Origin: Lachnospiraceae bacterium
GTDB taxonomy: Bacteria > Bacillota > Clostridia > Lachnospirales > Lachnospiraceae
Direction: 5' to 3'
DNA length: 64,000 bases
Assembly: GCA_021772075.1 (NCBI GenBank)
Contig: JAETNQ010000010.1
Coordinates: 1-64,000 of the forward strand
Below the pieces are notes generated by a model that was not told the DNA's origin, made no database searches, and worked only from the letters and a program-made list of their open reading frames with translations. A program made the position numbers and the translations under genes. This document shows, piece after piece, positions 18,568-26,691 of the stretch. How positions within the stretch are numbered: the first letter of the stretch is position 1; each line of letters opens with the position of its first letter.

Positions 18568-19464
18568 TTAAGGATTCTGCCCGGCCGCATCCTCATCCCG
18601 CAAAATAGCGGTTCCAATCCCCCGGTTCGTAAAGATCTCCAGCAGCAGGCAATGGGGAATGCGCCCATCCAGGATATGCACCCGGCTTACCCCCTGGCGG
18701 ATAGCATCCGTACAGTTGGCCAGCTTAGGCAGCATGCCGCCGCCGATATACCCTTCCTCGATCAGCCGTTCCGCTTCGGCCGCCCCCAGCCTGGAAATAA
18801 AAGAATTCTTATCGTCAATATCCTTATACAGCCCCTCGATATCGGTAAGAAATGCCAGCTTTTCCGCATGGACCGCCTTCGCAATCGCGCACGCCGCATC
18901 GTCTGCATTGATATTATAGGTATGAAAGCCGTCATCCAATCCGACCGGAGCCACGATCGGCAAAAAATCCTTTTCCAGCAAGTCATAAAGCACTTTCGGG
19001 TTTACCTCCTTAATATCGCCCACAAAACCGATATCCTTTCCGTCGGAATATTTCTTATCCACCGTCAGAAGGCCTCCGTCCTTGCCGCTGATCCCTACCG
19101 CTTTTACGCCCAGCTCCTGCACCATGGTTACAAGGCTTTTGTTCACTTTGGAAAGAACCATCTCCGCGATCTCCATCGTCTCTTCGTCCGTCACGCGCAG
19201 ACCGTTGACAAACTGCGGCTCCTTCCCCACCTTGCCGACCCACCGGCTGATCTCCTTGCCGCCTCCATGCACGATAATCGGCTTAAATCCCACCAGCTTT
19301 AACAAAGTGACATCCTTAATGACATTCTTCTGCAATTCCTCGTTGCTCATCGCGCTTCCGCCATATTTTACCACGATGATCTTGCGGTTGAACTGCTGTA
19401 TGTAAGGCAGGGCCTCGATCAGCACCTCCGCCTTCCTCAATACTTCCGTCATATCCTTATCCAT
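18568..19464 (-). CDS. argB: Acetylglutamate kinase
   Basis: A 298-residue amino acid kinase that phosphorylates N-acetylglutamate. Motifs: VVKYGGSAM at the start, [22 protein letters not shown] and [14 protein letters not shown]. Length is normal. GAGGAGA precedes the ATG. It follows argJ by 40 bases. The sequence does not itself prove arginine feedback control, although the N-terminal helix before the kinase core is of the type seen in arginine-sensitive enzymes. Confidence 0.97.
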   Translation of the reverse strand: MDKDMTEVLRKAEVLIEALPYIQQFNRKIIVVKYGGSAMSNEELQKNVIKDVTLLKLVGFKPIIVHGGGKEISRWVGKVGKEPQFVNGLRVTDEETMEIAEMVLSKVNKSLVTMVQELGVKAVGISGKDGGLLTVDKKYSDGKDIGFVGDIKEVNPKVLYDLLEKDFLPIVAPVGLDDGFHTYNINADDAACAIAKAVHAEKLAFLTDIEGLYKDIDDKNSFISRLGAAEAERLIEEGYIGGGMLPKLANCTDAIRQGVSRVHILDGRIPHCLLLEIFTNRGIGTAILRDEDAAGQNP

Positions 19465-19504
19465 TTGTTCTCCTCATTTCCGCGCCGCCGCGCATATATT
19501 TTAC

Positions 19505-20770
19505 TCAGCTCCGGTAATCCGCATTAATCTTCACGTAATCATAAGTCAGGTCGCAGCCCCAGGCACAGGCTTCGCAATCCCCCATCTTCATATCCACAAC
19601 CACCCGCACTTCCGGCAGGGAAAGGATCTGCGTCGCCTCTTCCTCGCTGTAATCCGCCGCAGCCCCGTCTTTATAAATCTGTATCCGCCTATCCATCCCT
19701 TGGGATGGATTACCGCCTCCTTGGGATGGATTACCTTCCCCTTCAAAAAACAGCTCGATATTTTCCGGGTCAAAGGATACGCCGGAATAGCCCAATGCGC
19801 AGAGGATCCTCCCCCAGTTGGCATCATGACCGAAAATGGCCGCCTTTGTCAAGCTGGAACAGATGACGGACTTGCTTAAAATCCTCGCCTCCTCCTTCGT
19901 TCTGGCATGGATTACCCGGGTTTCAAAAAGAGCCGTCGCCCCTTCGCCGTCCCCCGCCATTTTCTTTGCCAGCGTTTCGTTTACTATATGAAGGGCTTCC
20001 ACAAACTGTCCATAGCGTTCGTCTTTGCTGGTAATCTCTTCATTGCCCGCCATGCCGTTTGCCAGCACGAGCAGCGTATCGTTCGTGGAAGTATCGCCGT
20101 CCACCGAAACCATATTGAAAGTGTCTTTTACATCCTCCCGCAGGGCCTCCTGGAGCAGTTCTTTGGAAATAGCAATATCCGTCGTCACAAACCCCAGCAT
20201 GGTACACATATCGGGGTGGATCATGCCGGAACCTTTGCACATGCCGCCAAGCGTCACCGTCTTCCCGTCTATTTCAAACTGCACGGCTGCTTCCTTGGAC
20301 ACCGTGTCCGTCGTCATAATGGCTTCCGCCGCCATCCTTCCCGCTTCCCTGCCCTCCGACTTGATCCGGGCAAGCTCTTCTATTCCTGCCGTTATCTTTT
20401 CCACCGGAATCTGCATCCCGATCACTCCGGTAGAAGCAACCAGCACCGCATCCTCCGAAACATCCAGCCGCTGTGCCGCGCGCTCCGCCGTCTTTTTGCA
20501 GCAGTCATACCCCGCCGCCCCCGTACAGGCATTAGCGATTCCCGCGTTGATTACCACCGCCTGGGCATAGGCGGAATGCTCCACCACATTTTTATCCCAA
20601 AGCACCGGGGCCGCTTTTACTACATTGGAAGTAAAAACCCCTGCCGCTTTGCAGGGAACCCGGCTGTAAATGACCGCCATATCCTTTCTGTCCTTATATT
20701 TGATTCCCGCCGCCGTTCCGGCTGCCTCGAACCCTTTTGCCGCAGTCACGCCGCCGTCTATTTTTTTCAT
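19505..20770 (-). CDS. argJ: Bifunctional ornithine acetyltransferase / N-acetylglutamate synthase
   Basis: A 421-residue ArgJ. It recycles the acetyl group from N-acetylornithine to glutamate and may also make N-acetylglutamate. Motifs: GFEAAGTAAGIK, CKGSGMIHPDMCTMLGF with the self-cleavage site before Thr190 (Cys rather than the common Ala precedes it), and GHDANWGR. A seven-residue unit GNPSQGG is partly duplicated in a loop near residue 355, which lengthens the protein slightly. AAAGGAG precedes the ATG. A large hairpin separates it from the upstream mazF. Confidence 0.96.
   Translation of the reverse strand: MKKIDGGVTAAKGFEAAGTAAGIKYKDRKDMAVIYSRVPCKAAGVFTSNVVKAAPVLWDKNVVEHSAYAQAVVINAGIANACTGAAGYDCCKKTAERAAQRLDVSEDAVLVASTGVIGMQIPVEKITAGIEELARIKSEGREAGRMAAEAIMTTDTVSKEAAVQFEIDGKTVTLGGMCKGSGMIHPDMCTMLGFVTTDIAISKELLQEALREDVKDTFNMVSVDGDTSTNDTLLVLANGMAGNEEITSKDERYGQFVEALHIVNETLAKKMAGDGEGATALFETRVIHARTKEEARILSKSVICSSLTKAAIFGHDANWGRILCALGYSGVSFDPENIELFFEGEGNPSQGGGNPSQGMDRRIQIYKDGAAADYSEEEATQILSLPEVRVVVDMKMGDCEACAWGCDLTYDYVKINADYRS
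19691..19735 (-). repeat. 21-bp tandem duplication and 20-bp palindrome inside argJ
   Basis: CTTGGGATGGATTACC at 19699-19714 recurs at 19720-19735, 21 bases on, which keeps frame and adds the NPSQG motif twice. The first copy also forms a perfect palindrome with the bases before it (ATCCATCCC-TT-GGGATGGAT, 19691-19710). It looks like slippage in a surface loop. Confidence 0.6.
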
Positions 20771-20804
20771 CGCTGTTTTGCTCCTTTCACTTTATCCGCC
20801 GCTT

Positions 20805-20860
20805 AATGCCGCAAGTCAAATACCCCTCCCCAAGGGGCGGGGTATTTGACTCGCGGCATT
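20805..20860. repeat. Long REP-like hairpin between mazF and argJ
   Basis: A nearly perfect inverted repeat. AATGCCGC (20805-20812) pairs with GCGGCATT (20853-20860), and inside it AGTCAAATACCCC pairs with GGGGTATTTGACT, then CCCC with GGGG around a tiny loop. No T-run follows, so it is not a classical terminator, although it could slow transcription from mazEF into argJ. A degenerate relative lies at 34918-34960. Confidence 0.75.
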
Positions 20861-20862
20861 TC

Positions 20863-21186
20863 CTACATAAAACTAATGATCAATTCCTTTGCTTCGTTCC
20901 ATAAATCCTCTGGACATTCTTCTTTAAACCGAGCATTTCTGGCACCAACATCTAACATTTTTGCCTGGTCACATAATATCACGCCTGTCGTTTGCGTCCG
21001 TTCATCCAGTTCTATATGAAATGGATGCTTTTTATTTGTATTTGTTATTGGACAAACAAGAGCTAATGAACTATGATGATTCAAGACATTATTGCTCAAA
21101 ATAATTGCCGGTCTTCTTCCGCTCTGTTCATGACCTTTTTGAGGGTTAAAATCGATAACAATGATATCGCCTTGTTTATAAGTCAC
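20863..21186 (-). CDS. mazF: MazF/PemK-family mRNA interferase toxin
   Basis: A 107-residue toxin of the type II MazF group, expected to cut single-stranded mRNA at short motifs. Motifs: KQGDIIVIDFNPQKGHEQSGRRPAIILSN split over the first 32 residues, then LVCPITNTNK and TGVILCDQAKMLD. Start GTG at 21186 overlaps the antitoxin stop in a GTGA; a TTG one codon earlier is the alternative. Base use is AT-richer than in the flanking arg genes. It lies inside the arginine run between the GNAT and argJ, a sign of insertion. Confidence 0.9.
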   Translation of the reverse strand: MTYKQGDIIVIDFNPQKGHEQSGRRPAIILSNNVLNHHSSLALVCPITNTNKKHPFHIELDERTQTTGVILCDQAKMLDVGARNARFKEECPEDLWNEAKELIISFM

Positions 21187-21488
21187 CAAATCTCATTACC
21201 CTTCGGGCCGCCTACATCAGCCTCTTGCGTGCTTTCGACATAAATTTCATCAATCGGTCTTTTGTAGAAGGCCTCCAACCTTTCTGTTAAATTAAGATAT
21301 TTCGGCTTATTGACTTTCTCAACAGTCATTTTTCCATCGTAAACATTTATCCCTACAGTATCATTCTCTTGTAAACCCATTTGTGCCAATATTTCTTTTG
21401 GCAATCTGATCCCCTGGCTGTTTCCCCACCTCCTTATATTAGTTTGTATTGCATAATTGCTATCCTTCTGTGTGACTATTCCTTGCAT
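21183..21488 (-). CDS. mazE: MazE-like antitoxin (AbrB-type N-terminus)
   Basis: About 101 residues. The N-terminus has an AbrB/MazE swapped-hairpin DNA-binding motif (NIRRWGNSQGIRLPKEIL), and the acidic C-terminus is expected to wrap the toxin. The ATG at 21488 is preferred because AAGGAG lies 8 bases upstream; a longer open frame to 21563 runs through the promoter repeats. It overlaps mazF by 4 bases. The AGTATAT boxes just upstream are likely targets for its own control. Confidence 0.82.
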   Translation of the reverse strand: MQGIVTQKDSNYAIQTNIRRWGNSQGIRLPKEILAQMGLQENDTVGINVYDGKMTVEKVNKPKYLNLTERLEAFYKRPIDEIYVESTQEADVGGPKGNEIW

Positions 21489-21504
21489 CCCTTTTCTCCT
21501 TTGC

Positions 21505-21552
21505 AGTATATACGATGGATATACTTTTAATCTTAGTATATACAAAGTATAT
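21505..21552 (-). promoter_or_regulatory. Likely MazE operator: repeated AGTATAT boxes
   Basis: AGTATAT occurs on the plus strand at 21505-21511, 21535-21541 and 21546-21552 (last copy shares a flanking AA). An inverted copy ATATACT lies at 21519-21525 and makes a dyad with the first. The cluster covers the expected promoter of mazEF. AbrB-like antitoxins commonly bind such repeats; binding here is inferred. Confidence 0.45.
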
Positions 21553-21622
21553 CTTTTTGTCAAGGAAGCTATTCATCATCTCACAATAACTGTTCATTTT
21601 CCATTTTTTACAGCATTGCTTT

Positions 21623-22066
21623 TCATCGGTTAAAAGCCACGATATTTTCCTTATTCAGCACAAAATCATAATAATTCAAATCTTCCCTTTTCGTCCACCC
21701 GATCCTGTTCCAAAACGCGTTCCCTACATCGTTTTTCGTAAACGCGATCAGGGAAATCTTGCTGATCTTCTCCTTCTTCAACGCTTCCATGGCAAACACC
21801 ACCATCGCCTTTCCGATCCCCCTCATCCGGTAATCCTCATGGACGCATACATGGTACATGCAGCCCCTTCTCCCGTCATGCCCGCAAAGGATCGCCCCTA
21901 CGACTTTTCCGTCCTCCCAGGCTACCACGCTGGTTCCCGGATTCCTCGCCAGAAAACGTTCCACCCCTTCCCTCGAATCGTCGATGCTGCGCATGGCAAA
22001 TCCCTTAATGCTCATCCAAAGGGCATACACTCCTTCATAATCCTCGATTGTCATCGTCCGTATCAT
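21623..22066 (-). CDS. GNAT N-acetyltransferase translationally coupled to argC
   Basis: A 147-residue single-domain GNAT. The acetyl-CoA loop motif is HEDYRMRGIGKAMV, preceded by VVGAILCGHDGRRG and followed by AFTKNDVGNAFWNRIGW. Its ATG at 22066 overlaps the argC stop in an ATGA, so it is made from the arginine transcript. Because N-acetylglutamate is the first arginine intermediate, it may be a short glutamate N-acetyltransferase that primes the cycle, or an unrelated acetylase. The family alone does not give the substrate. Confidence 0.9.
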   Translation of the reverse strand: MIRTMTIEDYEGVYALWMSIKGFAMRSIDDSREGVERFLARNPGTSVVAWEDGKVVGAILCGHDGRRGCMYHVCVHEDYRMRGIGKAMVVFAMEALKKEKISKISLIAFTKNDVGNAFWNRIGWTKREDLNYYDFVLNKENIVAFNR

Positions 22067-23013
22067 ATATTCAGCCCTTTCTCCTCTCCGCATCCCAGCA
22101 TCAGGTTCAAGCACTGCACCGCCGCCCCTGACGCCCCTTTCCCAAGATTGTCAAACTGAGCCGTCAGCACGATCCGCTCTTCATTTCCCGTCACATAAAT
22201 CCGAAGCCCGTCCCAGCCCGAGCAGCCGTTGCCGGCCATCATGCCGCCCTCCAGCTCTTCCTCCGCTCCGGCTTCCATTACCTTTATGAATCTCTGCCCC
22301 TTATAATATTCCACAAAAAATCCCCTCAGTCCGTCCGCCCCGGCATACCCTTCTAGGAATTCCCCATAGACCGGGACGGAAACCACCATCCCGCTGTAAT
22401 AGTCCGCCACGATCGGCGAAAACAGCGGCTCCCTCGCCAGCCCTGCAATCTTCTTCATTTCTTTTAAATGCTTATGCTTTTGGGAAAGCGCATACTCCCT
22501 CGGCGCATCCAGTTCCGGTTTCCGCCCTTCCGCTTCATACTGGGCGATCATCTTCTTTCCCCCTCCGCTGTACCCGGTGAGGGAAAACGCCGAGAACGGA
22601 TAATCCGCCGCCAATACTTTCGAAGCAACCAGCGGATAAACCAGCGAAATAAACCCGGTCGCATGGCAGCCCGGCACCGCGATCCGCTTCCCGCCGGCAA
22701 CCGCTTCCCGCTGCTTTGCCGAAAGCTCCGGGAAGCCATAAACCCACCCCTCTTCCGTCCTATGAGCCGTAGACGTATCGATAACCCTGACATTTCCATT
22801 CTCCACAAGCCCCGCCGATTCCCTCGCCGCCGCATCCGGCAGACAAAGGAAAACCACATCCGCCGAATTCAGCAGCCTCTTTCTTTCCCCTATATCCTTT
22901 CTCAATTCCGGATCAATCGGCAAAAGCTCAATATCCTCCCGCCCTTCAAACCTTTCATATATCCTCAGCCCCGTAGTGCCTTCGCTTCCATCAATAAATA
23001 TCCTCGTCTTCAT
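22063..23013 (-). CDS. argC: N-acetyl-gamma-glutamyl-phosphate reductase, short (type 2) form
   Basis: A 316-residue NADP-dependent reductase for the third arginine step. Motifs: IDGSEGTTGLRIYERF, VVFLCLPDAA and the catalytic Cys116 in VPGCHATGF, then LTGYSGGGKK. The length and the IDGSEGTTG start identify the shorter type 2 form rather than the 345-residue type 1. It is the first gene of the minus-strand arginine run. Its leader carries five 15-bp tandem repeats. Confidence 0.96.
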   Translation of the reverse strand: MKTRIFIDGSEGTTGLRIYERFEGREDIELLPIDPELRKDIGERKRLLNSADVVFLCLPDAAARESAGLVENGNVRVIDTSTAHRTEEGWVYGFPELSAKQREAVAGGKRIAVPGCHATGFISLVYPLVASKVLAADYPFSAFSLTGYSGGGKKMIAQYEAEGRKPELDAPREYALSQKHKHLKEMKKIAGLAREPLFSPIVADYYSGMVVSVPVYGEFLEGYAGADGLRGFFVEYYKGQRFIKVMEAGAEEELEGGMMAGNGCSGWDGLRIYVTGNEERIVLTAQFDNLGKGASGAAVQCLNLMLGCGEEKGLNI

Positions 23014-23050
23014 ACCATTCCTATCGTCCTTTTTCTTTTTTATTCCTGCA

Positions 23051-23125
23051 AGTGAAAATCACTAAAGTGAAAATCACTAAAGTGAAAATCACTAAAGTGA
23101 AAATCACTAAAGTGAAAATCACTAA
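23051..23125. repeat. Five perfect 15-bp tandem repeats (AGTGAAAATCACTAA)
   Basis: Five identical back-to-back copies at 23051, 23066, 23081, 23096 and 23111, then a partial AGTGA. Each copy contains the inverted repeat AGTGA-AAA-TCACT. The array lies in the argC leader, 38 bases before its ATG and downstream of the predicted promoter. There are no spacers, so it is not CRISPR. Confidence 0.95.
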
Positions 23126-23226
23126 AGTGATTAGAAGTACTTCTCACACTATACACTTTCTCCCCTAAAATCTCAATCCCCTTATTCAAACAGCGGAAAG
23201 GAGGCCGTTTTCCCTCGTATTGTATA

Positions 23227-23255
23227 AATATACTACATATTTGAATATTATGCAA
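23227..23255 (-). promoter_or_regulatory. Probable argC promoter with ARG-box-like core
   Basis: On the minus strand TTGCAT (23255-23250) and TATATT (23232-23227) are 17 bp apart. The plus-strand bases TTGAATATTATGCAATA (23241-23257) overlap this promoter and resemble a Bacillus-type ARG box (TGAAT plus TTCA-like half), one base short of ideal. ArgR repression is inferred. Confidence 0.5.
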
Positions 23256-23316
23256 TACATGTTTTATATTACAAGATTTTACAGTATTTATACCTATTTT
23301 TTATACATAACGCCAC

Positions 23317-23345
23317 TTGCATTTCCTTTCATAATGTTGTATATT
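23317..23345 (+). promoter_or_regulatory. Probable argG promoter
   Basis: TTGCAT (23317-23322) and TATATT (23340-23345) are 17 bp apart and are the same two hexamers as in the divergent argC promoter. The RNA would start near 23352, about 30 bases before the argG ATG. Confidence 0.6.
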
Positions 23346-23382
23346 GTTTGCAGTATTAAATAAGACTTGGAGGCATGGATCG

Positions 23383-24597
23383 ATGAAAGAAAAAGTAGTA
23401 TTAGCTTATTCCGGCGGACTGGACACTACCGCCATTATTCCCTGGTTAAAAGAAAATTTTGATTATGAAGTCATCTGCGTATGCGTTGACTGCGGGCAAG
23501 GCGAAGAATTAGACGGCCTGGAAGAAAGAGCCAAATTCTGCGGCGCGGCAAAATTATACATAGAAGACGTCACCGACGAATTCTGCGACGAATATATCAT
23601 GCCATGCGTGCAGGCCCATGCGGTATACGAAAACAAATATCTGCTCGGCACCTCCATGGCGCGGCCGCTCATTGCAAAAAAACTGGTGGACATCGCCCGC
23701 AAGGAAGGGGCATCCGCTATCTGCCACGGCGCTACCGGCAAAGGCAATGACCAGATCCGTTTTGAGCTGGGCATCAAAGCCCTGGCTCCCGACTTAAAGA
23801 TCATCGCTGCCTGGAGAAATGAAAAATGGACCTTGGATTCCCGCGAATCCGAAATCGAATACTGCAAAGCCCATGGCATCGATCTGCCTTTTTCGGCGGA
23901 TTCCTCTTACAGCCGCGACCGCAACCTCTGGCATATCAGCCATGAGGGCCTCGAACTGGAAGACCCGGCCAGCGAGCCGAACTACGAGCATCTCCTCGTC
24001 CTGGGCACGACCCCGGAAAAGGCTCCTGATGAGGGCGAATACGTGACTATGGCTTTCGAAAAAGGAATACCCGTTTCCATTAACGGCCGTAAAATGAAAA
24101 CCGCCGACATTATCCGCGAACTCAACGCCCTTGGCGGCAAGCACGGCATCGGCATCGTGGATATCGTAGAAAACCGCGTGGTCGGCATGAAATCCCGCGG
24201 CGTATATGAGACTCCCGGCGGAACCATCCTTTACGAAGCGCACCAGCAGCTGGAGGAACTGATTCTGGACAGGGATACTTATGCGCTCAAAGAAGACATG
24301 GGCAACAAGCTGGCACAGATCGTTTACGAAGGAAAATGGTTTACTCCTTTACGGGAAGCTGTACAAGCGTTCATCGAGTCCACACAGCGTTATGTAACCG
24401 GCGAAGTGAAATTCAAGCTTTATAAAGGCAATATCATAAAGGCTGGAACCACTTCCCCCTATTCTTTATATAATGAAAGCATTGCTTCCTTCACCACCGG
24501 CGATCTGTACGACCACCACGACGCGGAAGGCTTTATCAACCTTTTCGGCCTCTCCTGCAAGGTCCGCGCCATGAAGATGCAGGAAGCGCAAAAATAA
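23383..24597 (+). CDS. argG: Argininosuccinate synthase
   Basis: A 404-residue enzyme that joins citrulline and aspartate using ATP. Motifs: [17 protein letters not shown] (ATP pyrophosphatase P-loop), [31 protein letters not shown] and [10 protein letters not shown]. The ATG at 23383 is chosen because TTGGAGG ends 9 bases before it; an in-frame ATG at 23344 lies over the promoter. It is transcribed away from argC. No argH or argF lies in the window. Confidence 0.98.
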   Translation: MKEKVVLAYSGGLDTTAIIPWLKENFDYEVICVCVDCGQGEELDGLEERAKFCGAAKLYIEDVTDEFCDEYIMPCVQAHAVYENKYLLGTSMARPLIAKKLVDIARKEGASAICHGATGKGNDQIRFELGIKALAPDLKIIAAWRNEKWTLDSRESEIEYCKAHGIDLPFSADSSYSRDRNLWHISHEGLELEDPASEPNYEHLLVLGTTPEKAPDEGEYVTMAFEKGIPVSINGRKMKTADIIRELNALGGKHGIGIVDIVENRVVGMKSRGVYETPGGTILYEAHQQLEELILDRDTYALKEDMGNKLAQIVYEGKWFTPLREAVQAFIESTQRYVTGEVKFKLYKGNIIKAGTTSPYSLYNESIASFTTGDLYDHHDAEGFINLFGLSCKVRAMKMQEAQK

Positions 24598-24661
24598 CCC
24601 TCCCAACAGGCCGCATTTTTTACCGGTTCCGGACAACAGAAGAAAAGGAATGGTCATTCGT

Positions 24662-24955
24662 ATGAACGTTATTACTTTACTAGTCGCATATTTTACCGCA
24701 GTAAACCTGATCGGCTTATTTCTTATGGGACTCGACAAATACCGGGCAAAAAAGCGCCTTTGGAGGATTCCTGAATCCACTTTATTCATTATTGCGATCA
24801 TCGGCGGAAGCATCGGCAGCATCATCGGCATGTATGCGTTCCGCCATAAAACAAGGCATTGGTACTTTGTTTATGGCATGCCGGCTATTCTCGTCCTTCA
24901 AATAGCCCTTATCTATGCCATCCTCCATTCCCCGGTGCAGATCCAGATCATGTAA
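24662..24955 (+). CDS. DUF1294 small membrane protein
   Basis: About 97 residues with two or three membrane helices. The text FLMGLDKYRAKKRLWRIPES followed by GGSIGSIIGMYAFRHKTRHW is characteristic of DUF1294. Start ATG at 24662 is preferred on family length, with AAAAGGA upstream; ATG 24650 is also open. It lies 21 bases before the response regulator. Function of the family is not established. Confidence 0.83.
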   Translation: MNVITLLVAYFTAVNLIGLFLMGLDKYRAKKRLWRIPESTLFIIAIIGGSIGSIIGMYAFRHKTRHWYFVYGMPAILVLQIALIYAILHSPVQIQIM

Positions 24956-24976
24956 CCCAGCCTTTGGAGAACCGAT

Positions 24977-25666
24977 ATGAAAAACACGCAAAATCTTTCA
25001 ACCATTTTTATTATCGATGACGATGCCAGCATAGGAAACATGCTGGAGGAGATACTGAAAAAAGAAGGATACCAGGTCCTCCGCGCCTATTCGGGAACGG
25101 AGGCCCTGTTTGTTTTGGAACGCCAAAAACCCGACCTGATCCTGCTCGACCTGATGCTTCCCGGTCTTGACGGCCGGGAGATTCTTCCAAAAATAAAAGG
25201 AATACCTGTCATTGTCATCAGCGCCAGGGCGGAAACGGAGGATAAAGTATCTTTGCTGTTAAGCGGCGCGGCAGACTATATGACAAAGCCTTTCGATACC
25301 CGGGAATTGCTCGCCAGAATCGTCGTACAGCTTAGGAACCCCTCTGTTGCAGGAACAGCCTCTGCCTTGGAATTCGCCGGTATCTCGCTGTCTGCCGACA
25401 CCCATCAGGTATCCGTATGGGGCCTTCCGGTCAAACTTACGAGAACCGAATATGCCATTTTAAAATTATTGATGGCCAATCCCTCCCAAGTCATCACCAA
25501 AACCCTGCTTCTGGAAAGAATCAGCGAAGATACTCCCGACTGCATGGAAAGTTCCCTGCGGGTGCATATCAGTAATTTAAGAAAAAAACTCCGGGATGCG
25601 GGCGGGCAGGATTATATCGAATCGGTCTGGGGAATCGGCTTTAAAATGAAAGAAATAGAAAACTGA
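24977..25666 (+). CDS. OmpR/VanR-type response regulator for the ABC module
   Basis: A 229-residue regulator: receiver with IIDDDAS at the start, phospho-acceptor D58 in LLDLMLPG and KPFDTREL; then a winged helix (LTRTEYAILKLLMANPSQVI, SSLRVHISNLRKKL). TTGGAGA precedes the ATG. It stands before an ABC transporter, and the cognate kinase lies after the permease. It probably activates the transporter promoter at the direct repeats in the next gap. Confidence 0.93.
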   Translation: MKNTQNLSTIFIIDDDASIGNMLEEILKKEGYQVLRAYSGTEALFVLERQKPDLILLDLMLPGLDGREILPKIKGIPVIVISARAETEDKVSLLLSGAADYMTKPFDTRELLARIVVQLRNPSVAGTASALEFAGISLSADTHQVSVWGLPVKLTRTEYAILKLLMANPSQVITKTLLLERISEDTPDCMESSLRVHISNLRKKLRDAGGQDYIESVWGIGFKMKEIEN

Positions 25667-25674
25667 CGGCAAAT

Positions 25675-25730
25675 CTTTACGATTTCTTTACTTTTCCCTT
25701 AACAGCTTTCTTAACAGAAAGAGGATACTA
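25675..25730 (+). promoter_or_regulatory. Regulator-binding direct repeats and promoter of the ABC genes
   Basis: Four boxes of form CTTWAC lie at 25675, 25686, 25698 and 25710, spaced 11-12 bp, one helical turn, the classic OmpR-family arrangement. A TACTAT lies at about 25725-25730 without a good -35 element, as expected for an activated promoter. The ATPase gene begins at 25762 after AAGGAGG. Confidence 0.55.
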
Positions 25731-25761
25731 TACATGTATCAACGATAAGGAGGCTTCTATT

Positions 25762-26691
25762 ATGGACTATGTGTTAACTGCCAATGCCATCGGCAAAAGC
25801 TACAAACGCTTCCATGCATTAAAAAACCTTTCCATGCATGTCCCCAAAGGGGCTATCTATGGATTCGTCGGAAAAAACGGCTCCGGCAAAACAACCCTGA
25901 TCCGGCTCATCTGCGGCTTACAAAATCCCACTTCCGGCAGCTATGCCTTATACGGAACGGAACATACGGAAAAAGCAATCCGCAAGGTCCGGAAAAGGAT
26001 AGGCGCAGTGGTGGAAACGCCGTCCATCTATCTGCATATGACGGCGGAAGAAAACCTGAAGGAACAATACCGCATGTTAGGACTTCCCTCTTTTGACGGC
26101 ATCGACGGGATCCTGAAACTGGCAGGCCTGGAACATACAGGGAAAAAGAAAGCGAAGCATTTTTCCCTCGGCATGCGGCAGCGGCTCGGCATTGCCATCG
26201 CCCTCTGCGGCAGCCCCGACTTCCTCATCCTGGACGAACCGACCAACGGCCTTGACCCGCAGGGTATTATAGAAATGCGGGAGTTGATTCTAAAACTGAA
26301 TAAGGAAAGGCAGATTACCTTTCTGATCTCCAGCCATATTCTGGATGAACTGTCCCGGCTGGCCACCCACTATGGTTTTATCGACAGCGGGCATATTGTA
26401 AAAGAAATCAGCGCCGCCGAACTGGACCATGTCTGCCGCAAATGCCTTTGTCTGGAAGTATCCGATATCCGCGCCTTTGCCCTGACGGCAGAACGCATGG
26501 GACTGGAATACCATATTCTTTCCGATACCCGCGCCGAAGTATTTTCCAAAACCACTGTTACCCAATTCGTTATGCCGCTGGCCGAAGCGGGCTGCGAGGT
26601 TCTTTCCATCCATGAACGGGAGGAAAGCCTGGAAAGCTATTATATGAGTCTGATAGGAGGTAAAATCAATGAATCAACTGTTATACGCTAA
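25762..26691 (+). CDS. ABC transporter ATP-binding subunit, BcrA/bacitracin type
   Basis: A 309-residue ATPase. Walker A GKNGSGKT (residues 37-44), signature FSLGMRQRLGIA, Walker B FLILDEPTNGLDP and switch SSHILDEL are intact. A C-terminal extension of about 90 residues is typical for the BcrA/LptA-like drug and lantibiotic export group. It overlaps the permease start by 23 bases. With the flanking regulator and kinase it is likely an inducible antimicrobial-peptide or antibiotic resistance transporter; the substrate is unknown. Confidence 0.95.
   Translation: MDYVLTANAIGKSYKRFHALKNLSMHVPKGAIYGFVGKNGSGKTTLIRLICGLQNPTSGSYALYGTEHTEKAIRKVRKRIGAVVETPSIYLHMTAEENLKEQYRMLGLPSFDGIDGILKLAGLEHTGKKKAKHFSLGMRQRLGIAIALCGSPDFLILDEPTNGLDPQGIIEMRELILKLNKERQITFLISSHILDELSRLATHYGFIDSGHIVKEISAAELDHVCRKCLCLEVSDIRAFALTAERMGLEYHILSDTRAEVFSKTTVTQFVMPLAEAGCEVLSIHEREESLESYYMSLIGGKINESTVIR

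Noticed and set aside
23051-23125. 15-bp repeats as a CRISPR array
   Set aside because: The copies are directly adjacent with no spacers, and no cas genes are in the window.
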